Positions 6,725 through 14,801 of a stretch of DNA of 21,123 nt are shown piece by piece (positions within the stretch are counted from its first letter, which is position 1; every line of letters starts with the position of its first letter). The notes beneath the pieces were generated by a model. That model was given only the letters and a program-made list of their open reading frames with translations, was not told where the DNA came from and did not search any database. A program made the position numbers and the translations under genes. The stretch lies in the NCBI GenBank assembly GCA_031428675.1, contig JANOYC010000021.1, positions 1-21,123 of the forward strand. Direction: 5' to 3'. Source of the stretch: JANOYC01 sp031428675 (GTDB lineage: Bacteria > Actinomycetota > Actinomycetes > Actinomycetales > Microbacteriaceae).

Positions 6725-8005
6725 ATGAGCGGTTCACTCAACATCACAGCAGCGTCGGTCGAGCCGGAGCTTCTCGACTTGCCCTGGCACCTTCCGCTGG
6801 AGGTGTGGTCCGACGACCACATTGCTGCCCTCCCCAAGGGAATCTCACGGCACCTCGTGCGTTTCGTGCACCTCGCCGGGTCGGTTGTCGCCATCAAAGA
6901 GACGTCGGCGGAGTTCGCCCGTCGCGAATACGAAATGCTCCGCACCCTGCAGCGCATGGAAATTCCCTGCGTGGACCCGGTCGCGGTAATCACCAACCGC
7001 ACCGATAACGACGGAAACCCCATCGATTCCGTGCTCGTCACGCGACACCTGCGGTTCTCGCTCCCCTATCGCGCCCTGTACTCGCAGAGTCTGCGGCCCG
7101 ACACCGCGACACGACTCGTCGACGCTCTCGCCGTGCTCCTCGTGCGACTGCACATCGTCGGATTCTTCTGGGGCGACGTGTCGCTGTCGAACACTCTGTT
7201 CCGGCGTGATGCCGGCGCGTTCGCCGCTTATCTTGTGGATGCCGAAACCGGACAGCTCTATGACGGGCTCTCCAATGGGCAACGCGAGAATGATCTCGAA
7301 ATCGCCCGTGTCAATATCGCCGGCGAGTTGCTCGACCTCGAGGCGGGCGGACGTCTCGACGAGAACCTCGATCCAATCGAGGTCAGCAACGGAATCGTGG
7401 CGGCATACCGCTTGCTCTGGCGCGAGCTCACCGGTGCCGAGGAATTCGACCGCTCCGAACGGTGGCGCATCAGCCGCCGGGTCGAGCGTCTCAACGATCT
7501 CGGCTTCGACATCGAAGAACTCGCGATCCGCACCAACGAGACGGGCACGCAAGTGCGCATCCAGCCCAAGGTCGTGGATGCTGGTCACCATTCTCGACGC
7601 CTATTGCGGCTCACCGGCATCGACGCCGGCGAGAACCAAGCCCGGCGCTTGCTCAACGACCTCGACGCCTACATGGCGAGCTACGAGAAGCCGGGTCGTG
7701 ACGAAGAGATGATGGCGCACGAGTGGGTGTCCCGCATTTTCGAGCCGGTCATCCGGGCCATTCCTCGGGAGTTGAAGCGGCGCCTCGAACCCGCCGAGAT
7801 GTATCACCAGTTGCTCGAACACCGCTGGTACATGTCGGAACAGCAGAAGCGGGATGTTCCGCTCGCCGAGGCCGTCACCAGTTACGTCGACGAGGTGCTG
7901 CGTCACCGTCGCGACGAAGCGACCGTGATCAACCCGCCGACGGGTGCGATCACTCTGCCGACCGCCATCATCGAAGAAGAAGACGACTGGCGGACGAAGG
8001 TCTAG
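6725..8005 (+). CDS. DUF4032 domain-containing, kinase-like protein
   Basis: A 426-residue protein. The N-terminal ~200 residues read as a degenerate protein-kinase/Kdo-kinase fold: VAIKE with K58 and E69 as the ATP-anchoring pair, a catalytic-loop-like segment LHIVGFFWGDVSLSNTLF (H143, D151, N156) and a metal-binding-like VDAETG (D172). The C-terminal half is the DUF4032 region, helical and charged (for example EELAIRTNETGTQVRIQPK and the WYMSEQQKRDVPL segment). Annotations of this family often read 'lipopolysaccharide kinase family', although actinobacteria lack LPS. Its substrate is unknown. The ATG at 6725 has only a weak TTAGG upstream. Its TAG stop overlaps the rlmB stop on the other strand within a shared CTAG (8002-8005). 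Confidence 0.88.
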   Translation: MSGSLNITAASVEPELLDLPWHLPLEVWSDDHIAALPKGISRHLVRFVHLAGSVVAIKETSAEFARREYEMLRTLQRMEIPCVDPVAVITNRTDNDGNPIDSVLVTRHLRFSLPYRALYSQSLRPDTATRLVDALAVLLVRLHIVGFFWGDVSLSNTLFRRDAGAFAAYLVDAETGQLYDGLSNGQRENDLEIARVNIAGELLDLEAGGRLDENLDPIEVSNGIVAAYRLLWRELTGAEEFDRSERWRISRRVERLNDLGFDIEELAIRTNETGTQVRIQPKVVDAGHHSRRLLRLTGIDAGENQARRLLNDLDAYMASYEKPGRDEEMMAHEWVSRIFEPVIRAIPRELKRRLEPAEMYHQLLEHRWYMSEQQKRDVPLAEAVTSYVDEVLRHRRDEATVINPPTGAITLPTAIIEEEDDWRTKV

Positions 8006-9024
8006 CGAGCGCGCAGTTTCGACACTTCATAGAGTGCAACGCTGGCGGCGATTCCGGCGTTGAGCGATTCGGTCGCTGCGCTGATCGGAATGGAAACGAC
8101 CGCGTCACACGTTTCGGTGACCAGTCGCGACAGACCCTTGCCTTCGCTACCAACGACGATGACCACGGGTTCGCTCGCTAGCGTGAGGTTCGGCAGCATG
8201 ACGTCGCCGCCGCCGTCGAGACCGAGCACGAATACCCCGCGCTTCTGGAATTCCTTGAGCGTCTGGGTGAGGTTCGGGGCCATCGCAACGGGTGTGCGCG
8301 CCGCGGCACCGGCAGACGTCTTCCACGCCGATGCGGTGAGCCCAACCGACCTCCGCTGCGGCACGATGACTCCGTGACCGCCGAAAGCGGCAACCGACCG
8401 GATGATCGCCCCGAGGTTGCGCGGGTCGGTGATGCCGTCGAGCGCCACGAACAGCGGCTTCTTTCCCGCCGAGAGCACCTTGTCGAGCAGTTCGGTGGGG
8501 TGCGGGTACTCGTATGGCGGCACCTTGAGCGCGAGTCCCTGGTGCACGGAGTCATAACCGGCAATCCGGTCGAGTTCGGGTCGCATCACTTCCAGAATGG
8601 GGATGCCGCGTCCGGTCGCCATGCTGAGCGCTTCCTTGACCCGGTCATCCATTTCTATGCGCGCAGCCAAGTAGAGTGCGGTCGCCGGGATGCGAGCGCG
8701 AAGCGCCTCGACCACCGAGTTGCGACCGGTGACCACTTCCGTCTCGTCCGAGGACTTGGTGCGACGCGGGCGAGGTGCGCCAGCGCCTTGGCTCGGGTCG
8801 CTCTGGCCGCGGCCGGGCTTCTTGGTGGTGCCGCCGGCCGCGGCGTAACGTTCTTGGGCCGCTTTGCGCTTGCCAGCGGGGTGATACGGGCGGTCTTCCG
8901 CTTTCGGCGTGGGCTTGCGGCCTTCGAGCGCCTGTCGTCCCTGCCCGCCGGATCCGACTTGGGGTCCTTTGCGCGTCTTGCGCACTGCGCCGGCGCGAGG
9001 CTTGTTTCCACCTGAGTTCTTCAT
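8002..9024 (-). CDS. rlmB: 23S rRNA (guanosine-2'-O-)-methyltransferase RlmB, TrmH family
   Basis: A 340-residue SpoU/TrmH-type SPOUT methyltransferase predicted to use SAM to methylate the 2'-OH of G2251 (E. coli numbering) in 23S rRNA. The ATG at 9024 is chosen because it forms an ATGA overlap with cysS; an in-frame ATG at 9039 would add five residues inside cysS. A Lys/Arg/Gly-rich extension (about 1-93) is probably disordered RNA-binding sequence. The L30e-like substrate domain (VTGRNSVVEALRAR) follows, then the catalytic domain: motif 1 DGITDPRNLGAIIRS (N203, G205), motif 2 VVGSEGKGLS and motif 3 IPISAATESLNAGIAAS (SLN at 320-322) at the knot. It is the last gene of the ispDF-cysS-rlmB run. 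Confidence 0.94.
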   Translation of the reverse strand: MKNSGGNKPRAGAVRKTRKGPQVGSGGQGRQALEGRKPTPKAEDRPYHPAGKRKAAQERYAAAGGTTKKPGRGQSDPSQGAGAPRPRRTKSSDETEVVTGRNSVVEALRARIPATALYLAARIEMDDRVKEALSMATGRGIPILEVMRPELDRIAGYDSVHQGLALKVPPYEYPHPTELLDKVLSAGKKPLFVALDGITDPRNLGAIIRSVAAFGGHGVIVPQRRSVGLTASAWKTSAGAAARTPVAMAPNLTQTLKEFQKRGVFVLGLDGGGDVMLPNLTLASEPVVIVVGSEGKGLSRLVTETCDAVVSIPISAATESLNAGIAASVALYEVSKLRAR

Positions 9025-10454
9025 TGTTCCATGCTCCAATGTGATCCGGTCGGGGTGTCCTCGACCGTGATTCCTGCCGCCGCCAGCTCATCGCGGATGC
9101 GATCGGCTTCGGCGAAATTGCGCGCTTTGCGCGCGATGTTTCTGTCGTCGATCAGTCGCTCAACGAGAGCGGCCAGCGCTCGCCCCACGTGTTCGTCGCC
9201 CTCGACATTCCACTCGGGCGCGATCGGGTTGATGCCGAGAATGTCGGTCATCGCGATCACTTCGCCGCGGATCGATGCGGCGACCGAGAGCTCTTCGCGG
9301 TCGAGAGCCACGTTTCCGGCCCGCACGCGGTCATGCAGCACGGCCATTGCCTGTGGAATCGCGAGGTCGTCATCCATCGCTTCGGCGAACTCGTCGGGGA
9401 TGACCGTTGCGCCATGCCCCGAGAATCGCGTTTCGGCGAGCCGCCGGTTGGCGCGACGCAAAAAGACCTCGATGCGGTCCAACGCCGCTTCCGCTTCGAC
9501 CAACGCGCCGTTGTGGTAGTCGATCGTTGAGCGGTAGTGGGCGGTCGCCAGGTAGTACCGCACGACGAGCGGTGGCGCCATCTCGAGAAACTCGGATGCG
9601 TAGAGCGAGTTGCCGAGAGACTTCGACATCTTCTGGCCGTTGACGTTCACGAGCCCGTTGTGCACCCAGTAGCGGGCGAACGCGTCGCCTGCGGCGTTCG
9701 ATTGGGCGAGCTCGTTCTCGTGGTGCGGAAAGCGCAGATCGAGTCCGCCGCCGTGAATATCGAACGTGCCGCCGAGATAACGCTTCGCCATGGCGGAGCA
9801 TTCAATGTGCCAACCGGGTCGTCCGGGGCCCCACGGGCTGGTCCACGATGCCGAAGCTGGCTCGCCGGGCTTGGAACCCTTCCACAGCGCGAAGTCGCGG
9901 GGGTCCCGTTTGGCTCTCGTTGCGGCATCCGCCGAGTCGGCCATGTCATCCAGGCGCTGGTGAGTCAGCGCGCCGTAGTCGCGCCACGTTTTCACGTCGA
10001 AGTAGACGTCGCCGGAATCGTCATCTGCCACATAGGCGTGGTCTGTGTCGATGAGGGTCTGGATAAGCGACTGCATCTCGGTCACGCTTGCGGTCGCGCG
10101 CGGTTCATAGCTGGGAGCGAGCACGCCGAGAGCACGGTAGCCCTCAGCGAACTCGAGTTCGTAGCGGTAGGCGAGCGCCCACCATTGCTCGGCGCTGATC
10201 GCTGTTTCGCTGCCGGCGGCGTTCGCGAGGATCTTGTCGTCGATGTCGGTGACGTTGCGCACGAGGGTTACGGCGTATCCGCGGTAGGTGAACCAGCGAC
10301 GCCAGAGGTCGTATACGAGCGCCGAACGCAGGTGTCCGATGTGGGGTGAGGACTGCACGGTAGGGCCGCACACGTAGAGTCCAACTTCACCGTCAACGAG
10401 CGGAACGAAGTCGACCAGCGACTGGGTCTTCGAATCGTAGAGGCGCACTGTCAC
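9021..10454 (-). CDS. cysS: Cysteinyl-tRNA synthetase
   Basis: A 477-residue class I aminoacyl-tRNA synthetase that charges tRNA-Cys with cysteine. It has HIGH at 38-41 (PHIGHLRSA), KMSKS at 275-279 (GQKMSKSLGN), and the zinc ligands C29, C219, H244 and E248, with the spacing known from E. coli CysRS. The C-terminal DALR-type helical region (about 340-477) is present. The start is GTG at 10454, overlapping the ispDF stop as GTGA, and its stop overlaps the rlmB start as ATGA. The full-length CysS sequence distinguishes it from MshC, the mycothiol ligase paralogue, because the tRNA-binding C-terminus is retained. Confidence 0.97.
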   Translation of the reverse strand: MTVRLYDSKTQSLVDFVPLVDGEVGLYVCGPTVQSSPHIGHLRSALVYDLWRRWFTYRGYAVTLVRNVTDIDDKILANAAGSETAISAEQWWALAYRYELEFAEGYRALGVLAPSYEPRATASVTEMQSLIQTLIDTDHAYVADDDSGDVYFDVKTWRDYGALTHQRLDDMADSADAATRAKRDPRDFALWKGSKPGEPASASWTSPWGPGRPGWHIECSAMAKRYLGGTFDIHGGGLDLRFPHHENELAQSNAAGDAFARYWVHNGLVNVNGQKMSKSLGNSLYASEFLEMAPPLVVRYYLATAHYRSTIDYHNGALVEAEAALDRIEVFLRRANRRLAETRFSGHGATVIPDEFAEAMDDDLAIPQAMAVLHDRVRAGNVALDREELSVAASIRGEVIAMTDILGINPIAPEWNVEGDEHVGRALAALVERLIDDRNIARKARNFAEADRIRDELAAAGITVEDTPTGSHWSMEQ

Positions 10455-11659
10455 TGATCAAGTGTACGCGAGAGCAACGATGTGGCGATCGCTGCAACGC
10501 CTTCGCCCCGCCCGGTGAAACCCAGACCATCGGATGTCGTGGCCGCCACGCTCACGGGAGCGCCGATGACCGCAGTCAAGTGGGCTTCCATCTCAGTGCG
10601 CCGCCGGGCGAGCTTCGGTCGCACGGCGACAACCTGAACGACGACGTGAGTGACCTCGAATCCAGCTTCGGCCACAAGACGCACGGTCTCGCTGAGAAAG
10701 ACATCGCCGCGAGCGTCGGCGAAGCGCGGGTCGGCGGTGCCGAAGCGTTGGCCGATGTCACCAAGCCCGGCAGCCGAGAGAAGGGCATCGCACACGGCAT
10801 GGGCGATCGCGTCGCCATCGCTATGGCCTGCAAGGCCGACTTCTCCTGGCCAATGCAGTCCGCCGAGCCAGAGTGGCGCACTCTCGTCGAAGGCGTGCAC
10901 GTCAATGCCGATGCCGGTACGTGTCACCTGAGTGCCGACTTGTGCCGCGGCGCTGGTTCCGCTCCGTGCCTGCGGCGGATTGCTCTCGTCTACGAGGGAA
11001 AGCGCGCGGCGCAGATCCCAGGGGGTTGTGATTTTGAATGCCGCGGCATCGCCGTCGATCACCCGCACGAGGTGACCGTGCTCGGCGAACAGTGCCGCGT
11101 CATCCGTATGCTCACGTGTCGCAGCTTGGTACGCGGCATCGAGCTCGTTGCGTGGAAAACCCTGCGGGGTCTGCACGGCGACGAGTTCGGAGCGATCGAT
11201 CGTGTCGAGCGCTACTCCCCCGTGCGCGCGCTTGATCGTGTCGGCCACAGGAAGCGCAGGGACGATGCCGCAGTGCTGGGCGCGAACGGCCTCGATCACG
11301 GCTTCGATGTGCGCGGCCGGTGTGAGCGCGCGAGCGGCGTCGTGCACAAGGACGATATCGACCTCGGGGTCGACGACCGCTAGCCCCGCGGCTACGGACG
11401 CTTGACGCGAGCTGCCCCCGACCACCACACGCACGTGCTCGGCCGCGACTCCGGCGACCGAGTCGGCAATGTCGCGCGCTCGATTGAGATGGCTTGCTGG
11501 AGCGACCACGACGACCTGCAACGGTTCTGCCACGCCGAACACTCCGGTGAGGGCATGAGCCAGAATCGTGCGTCCCGCGAGTTCGACAAAGGCCTTCGGT
11601 TCGGGTTGACCGAGCCGAGTGCCGCTGCCAGCCGCCACGACAAGGATTGCCGCGGTCAT
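10451..11659 (-). CDS. ispDF: Bifunctional IspD/IspF of the MEP isoprenoid pathway
   Basis: A 402-residue fusion of two steps of non-mevalonate isoprenoid synthesis. Residues 1-225 form the IspD cytidylyltransferase: AAGSGTRLG (9-17, R15), K22, VHDAAR (105-110) and TPQGF (164-168). After a Ser/Ala/Gly linker (about 226-245), residues 247-402 form the IspF 2,4-cyclodiphosphate synthase: zinc ligands D253, H255 and H287, GHSDGDAIAHAV (278-289) and ATTSDGLGFTGRGEG (373-387). IspE is not included. Separate ispD and ispF genes are also common in actinobacteria, so the fusion is a noteworthy variant, although known elsewhere. The ATG at 11659 has no strong Shine-Dalgarno and lies 30 nt after carD, which suggests co-transcription. 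Confidence 0.96.
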   Translation of the reverse strand: MTAAILVVAAGSGTRLGQPEPKAFVELAGRTILAHALTGVFGVAEPLQVVVVAPASHLNRARDIADSVAGVAAEHVRVVVGGSSRQASVAAGLAVVDPEVDIVLVHDAARALTPAAHIEAVIEAVRAQHCGIVPALPVADTIKRAHGGVALDTIDRSELVAVQTPQGFPRNELDAAYQAATREHTDDAALFAEHGHLVRVIDGDAAAFKITTPWDLRRALSLVDESNPPQARSGTSAAAQVGTQVTRTGIGIDVHAFDESAPLWLGGLHWPGEVGLAGHSDGDAIAHAVCDALLSAAGLGDIGQRFGTADPRFADARGDVFLSETVRLVAEAGFEVTHVVVQVVAVRPKLARRRTEMEAHLTAVIGAPVSVAATTSDGLGFTGRGEGVAAIATSLLSRTLDQ

Positions 11660-11665
11660 GTATCG

Positions 11666-11698
11666 ACGCCGCTAGGACGCACTACGCCGCTAGGACGC
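11666..11698. repeat. Duplication spanning the carD stop codon
   Basis: ACGCCGCTAGGACGC occurs at 11666-11680 and again at 11684-11698, exactly 18 bp apart. Each copy contains CTA, so reading from carD two in-frame TAG codons occur six codons apart. Confidence 0.8.
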
Positions 11699-12172
11699 GA
11701 GAACCTCGTCGAGAACACTGGACGCCTTCTCCTCGTCGGTCTTCTCTGCGAGCGCGAGCTCTGAGATGAGAATCTGACGCGCCTTGGCAAGCATGCGCTT
11801 CTCTCCAGCCGAGAGTCCGCGGTCCTGATCGCGGCGCCAGAGATCACGAACGACTTCGGAGACCTTGATGACATCACCGGAAGCAAGCTTCTCGAGGTTG
11901 GCCTTGTAGCGCCGCGACCAGTTGGTGGGCTCTTCGGTAAACGGTGCGCGGAGCACCTCGAAAACGCGGTCGAGACCTTCGCGCCCGATAACATCACGAA
12001 CGCCGACAAGGTCGACATTCTCTGCGGGTACCTCGATCGTCAGATCACCCTGAGTGACGTTGAGCTTCAGGTAGAGCTTTTCTTCGCCCTTGATGATCCT
12101 CTTCTTCACCTCAGTGATAGTTGCTGCGCCGTGGTGTGGGTAAACGACAGTCTCGCCGACCTCAAAAAGCAT
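11690..12172 (-). CDS. carD: CarD-family RNA polymerase-binding transcription regulator
   Basis: A 160-residue protein that binds the RNA polymerase beta subunit and stabilises open promoter complexes, notably at rRNA promoters. The N-terminal RNAP-interaction (Tudor-like) domain is residues 1-53 and the helical DNA-binding domain about 60-160, with the minor-groove wedge W85 in EEPTNWSRRYKANLEKLASG. R25, an RNAP contact in mycobacterial CarD, is kept, but position 47 is Glu (LTIEVPAEN) where M. tuberculosis has Arg. The ATG at 12172 (MLFEVGETVVYPHHG) is chosen over an in-frame ATG at 12208 because the family starts there, GAAGGG lies upstream and a TAAACT -10 at 12199-12204 would put the other start before the transcript. 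Confidence 0.96.
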   Translation of the reverse strand: MLFEVGETVVYPHHGAATITEVKKRIIKGEEKLYLKLNVTQGDLTIEVPAENVDLVGVRDVIGREGLDRVFEVLRAPFTEEPTNWSRRYKANLEKLASGDVIKVSEVVRDLWRRDQDRGLSAGEKRMLAKARQILISELALAEKTDEEKASSVLDEVLAS

Positions 12173-12198
12173 GAATGCGAATCCCTTCGAAGAGACCA

Positions 12199-12204
12199 AG
12201 TTTA
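12199..12204 (-). promoter_or_regulatory. Predicted -10 element of carD
   Basis: TAAACT on the minus strand, about 27 nt before the carD ATG, gives a predicted transcript start near 12192. No good -35 box lies at 16-18 bp. The same hexamer, TAAACT, occurs on the plus strand at 12265-12270 in front of the divergent lipoprotein gene. Confidence 0.5.
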
Positions 12205-12264
12205 CCACAGCGTGTTCTCGGTTAGCCGGGCCTTACTCGGGCATGCTCGAAGGCATCGGTAGGC

Positions 12265-12270
12265 TAAACT
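12265..12270 (+). promoter_or_regulatory. Predicted -10 element of the lipoprotein gene
   Basis: TAAACT 33 nt before the GTG start would give a leader of about 26 nt that contains the GGAGG ribosome site. There is no clear -35 box. Confidence 0.45.
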
Positions 12271-12302
12271 CCTAGCTGTTTCGCACCATCTTGGAGGCCC
12301 TC

Positions 12303-12770
12303 GTGAGTACTCGCATCGCCGCGTCTGTTGTGATCGCCGCAAGCCTCCTGCTGGGATCAACCGGATGCGCATTCTTCAGCCCGATTGCGACCGGACTGAA
12401 GTACGATCCGAGCGATGGCGTCGGCACGACCGTGGGCGATGTCGAAGTGCGTAATGCCGTCGCCGTCAGCTCCGATGGTGTCGATGCAAACCTCGCCGTG
12501 GTCGTTATCAACACCGGCGAAGACACCGTCAAGGTGGGCTTCCAGGTGGAGTCCGACGGCGAGAAGCTCACAAGCACGGTGCTTGTCAGCGGTGGCGAGA
12601 CCATCTCTCTCGGCAACGGCGATGTACCCGGACTCGTGTTCCCCGAGGTCAACCAGCAACCGGGCGGGTTGCTTCCCGTCTACGTGCAGTACGGCTCGGA
12701 GCCGGGTGCCGAGATACTCGTTCCAGTACTCACGGGCGAGTTACCCGAGTACGAGCACTTGATACTGTGA
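12303..12770 (+). CDS. Small secreted lipoprotein of unknown function
   Basis: A 155-residue protein starting at GTG 12303, chosen because GGAGG (12293-12297) lies 5 nt upstream; a TTG at 12291 would sit on that site. The signal peptide is STRIAASVVIAASLLLGSTGC, with lipidated Cys at 22. The -3 residue is Ser rather than Leu/Val, so the lipobox is imperfect. The mature part is a beta-rich, acidic domain (VGDVEVRNAVAVSSDGVDANLAVVVINTGED in outline, about 45-75) that looks like an immunoglobulin-like or copper-chaperone-like fold. Similar small lipoproteins beside carD or phosphate two-component genes are sometimes called 'DNA modification methylase' in databases, which this sequence does not support. 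It is convergent with regX3. Confidence 0.75.
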   Translation: MSTRIAASVVIAASLLLGSTGCAFFSPIATGLKYDPSDGVGTTVGDVEVRNAVAVSSDGVDANLAVVVINTGEDTVKVGFQVESDGEKLTSTVLVSGGETISLGNGDVPGLVFPEVNQQPGGLLPVYVQYGSEPGAEILVPVLTGELPEYEHLIL

Positions 12771-12800
12771 ATTACCCCGCCAACCAGAAATACCCTCGAA

Positions 12801-13484
12801 CTACCCCTCGAAGCGGTAGCCCAAGCCACGCACGGTGACGAGCATCGTGGGCTCTGACGGTGACTCTTCGATGCGCGAACGGATGCGCTTGATGTGGACG
12901 TCGAGAGTCTTGGTGTCGCCGTAGTAGTCAACGCCCCACACTCGGTCGATCAGTTGCCCGCGCGTGAGAACGCGACCGGTGTTGCGCATGAGCAGTTCTA
13001 GCAGTTCGAATTCCTTCAGGGGCATGTTAACCTCGGTGCCGCGCACCTGCACCGTGTGGCGTTCGAGATCCATTCGAACGTCCCCGGCCTCGAGAATCGT
13101 GTCATCGAGCGAGCCATCCGGTTCGATGCGCCGACGCATCACGGCCCGGATGCGTGCCAGCAATTCGCGGGTTGAATACGGCTTTGTCACGTAGTCGTCG
13201 GCGCCGAGTTCGAGACCGACGACAATGTCCACTTCGGCATCCTTCGCGGACACCATGATGATGGGAACTGCAGAGCGAGTGCGGATCTCTTTGCAGACTT
13301 CGGTGCCGGGGAGGCCGGGCAACATGAGATCGAGGAGCACCAGGTCGATGCCGCCGCGGTCGAATTCGACAATGGCTTTGAGCCCGTCGTTCGCGATGCG
13401 GGTCTCGTAGCCTTCACGACCTAGGAGAAATGCGAGCGGTTCGCTGAGCGACTTCTCGTCTTCGACGATAAGGATGGTGGTCAC
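12801..13484 (-). CDS. regX3: OmpR/PhoB-family response regulator, RegX3-like
   Basis: A 227-residue protein. The receiver domain (1-120) has the acidic pair E8-D9, phospho-acceptor D52 (LLDLMLPGLPG), S79 and K101 (VTKPYSTRELLARIR). The winged-helix DNA-binding domain (about 130-227) has MPLKEFELLELLMRNTGRVLTR in outline and the terminal RGLGYRFEG. The start is GTG at 13484 with GGGAG upstream. The gene begins 2 nt after the kinase stop, so both are one transcript. In mycobacteria the orthologue activates phosphate-starvation genes, and divergent phoU supports that role here. A longer open frame exists upstream but overlaps the kinase gene. Confidence 0.92.
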   Translation of the reverse strand: MTTILIVEDEKSLSEPLAFLLGREGYETRIANDGLKAIVEFDRGGIDLVLLDLMLPGLPGTEVCKEIRTRSAVPIIMVSAKDAEVDIVVGLELGADDYVTKPYSTRELLARIRAVMRRRIEPDGSLDDTILEAGDVRMDLERHTVQVRGTEVNMPLKEFELLELLMRNTGRVLTRGQLIDRVWGVDYYGDTKTLDVHIKRIRSRIEESPSEPTMLVTVRGLGYRFEG

Positions 13485-13486
13485 AG

Positions 13487-14635
13487 TTATGCTCCCAAAC
13501 TGACGACGGTGGCGTGACTCGCCTCGGGCAAACGGATGGTGAACGTCGAGCCGTTGCCAACACGGGACCACACCCGCACGTCGCCGCCGTGATTCTGCAC
13601 GACGTGCTTGACGATGCTGAGACCCAGCCCGGTGCCACCGGTGTGGCGACTGCGGGCTTGGTCGATGCGGTAGAACCTCTCGAACACCCGAGCTAGGTCT
13701 TCTTCGGGGATGCCGATGCCTTGATCGGTGACCGCGATCTCGACGATGCCCTCGGCGTTGCTCACGCCGATGCCCACGCGCGAGCCCTTGGGCGAATAGT
13801 GCACGGCGTTCGAGATGAGGTTGTGGAGGGCGACCACGAGGAGCGCTTCGTCGCCGTACACTTCGGCGCCAGCGTCGCCGCCGCTGACCAACGCGATGCG
13901 ACGAGCATCCGCTACGACGCGGTTCTGGTCGATCGCGAGGGCGACGACCTGATCGATGTCGACCAGGTCTGGGGTGGCCAAGGCGTCGGCAGCTTGGAGG
14001 CGAGAGAGTTCAATGATCTCCTGCGTGATGCGTGCGAGCCGCTCGGACTCTTTCGTGAGGCGTTTGGCGAACTTGCGCACTTGTTCCGGTTCGTCCGATG
14101 CGCTCGTCAGTGCTTCAGCGAGCAGGCTGACCGCGCCGATCGGGGTTTTCAGTTCATGGCTGATGTTCGCTACGAAGTCCCGACGCACCTCGTCGAGCCG
14201 GAACGATTCCGTGTGGTCTTCGGCGAGCACGAGGATGAACCTGGAGCCGAGTCGCGCGACGCGCACGGAGAGATAGATGGTTGCGTCGCCGAAGGGTCCG
14301 CGAGGCAGTTCGAGGTCGGTGGTGATGGATTCGCCGAATCGTCGAACTCTGTCGACCAGTGCGACGAGTTCGGGGTGCACGAGCGAGTCATTCCATACCA
14401 GCCCGAACGCGAGTGCTGCTGACGAGGCCTTGATGACGTTGTTGGAGGGGTCGAGCACAATGCCGGCCGTTTCCAGCGCGTCGATAACGTGGCCGACACC
14501 GTCGGGAACGCTTGGAGTGGCAACGGCTACCGCCCGTTCACCGCGGTGGGCGGAGACGATTACCAGAATGACCAGTGCGGCACCGACAGCAACGCCGAAG
14601 ACCAGCGACAAGGGCACCAGCCATGCGGAGTCCAT
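13487..14635 (-). CDS. senX3: Sensor histidine kinase, SenX3/PhoR-like
   Basis: A 382-residue membrane kinase. One N-terminal membrane helix (about 6-28) is followed by a PAS-like linker (about 48-140). The dimerisation/phosphoacceptor domain has H160 in FVANISHELKTPIGA, and the ATPase domain has an N-box (HNLISNAVHYS, 271-281), G1 DQGIGIP (304-310), an F-box and G2 GTGLGLS (335-341). The lack of an extracellular loop matches SenX3, which senses phosphate status through the Pst/PhoU system rather than directly. The ATG at 14635 has no Shine-Dalgarno sequence and may be a leaderless start. It diverges from phoU, with a PHO-box-like repeat between them. Confidence 0.92.
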   Translation of the reverse strand: MDSAWLVPLSLVFGVAVGAALVILVIVSAHRGERAVAVATPSVPDGVGHVIDALETAGIVLDPSNNVIKASSAALAFGLVWNDSLVHPELVALVDRVRRFGESITTDLELPRGPFGDATIYLSVRVARLGSRFILVLAEDHTESFRLDEVRRDFVANISHELKTPIGAVSLLAEALTSASDEPEQVRKFAKRLTKESERLARITQEIIELSRLQAADALATPDLVDIDQVVALAIDQNRVVADARRIALVSGGDAGAEVYGDEALLVVALHNLISNAVHYSPKGSRVGIGVSNAEGIVEIAVTDQGIGIPEEDLARVFERFYRIDQARSRHTGGTGLGLSIVKHVVQNHGGDVRVWSRVGNGSTFTIRLPEASHATVVSLGA

Positions 14636-14707
14636 AGCGACTAGATTAGTTACTACTTTCAGTCGGCCTTACCGCAGCTTCTCGCAGATCGCGGTACTTT
14701 GACTGAT

Positions 14708-14740
14708 GTTCAGCCTTCGGGCACCAACCGTTCACCAACG
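14708..14740 (+). promoter_or_regulatory. PHO-box-like direct repeats between senX3 and phoU
   Basis: Three 11-bp units lie in phase. The outer two are GTTCAGCCTTC (14708-14718) and GTTCACCAACG (14730-14740); the middle one (14719-14729) is a weaker GGGCACC form. GTTCA motifs exactly 22 bp apart match the 11-bp direct-repeat architecture of the actinobacterial PhoP/RegX3 class of binding sites (Streptomyces consensus GTTCACC). The site is 61-94 nt upstream of the phoU start. Confidence 0.6.
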
Positions 14741-14801
14741 AGGGGCATCGTGGCCTCACGGTGCGGGCGTGATTACGTCCGACGCGAAAGGAAAGTACAT
14801 A

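Noticed and set aside
14706..14801. Longer PhoU start 32 codons upstream
   Set aside because: It would place the PHO-box-like site inside the gene, lacks a ribosome site and does not match the family N-terminus.
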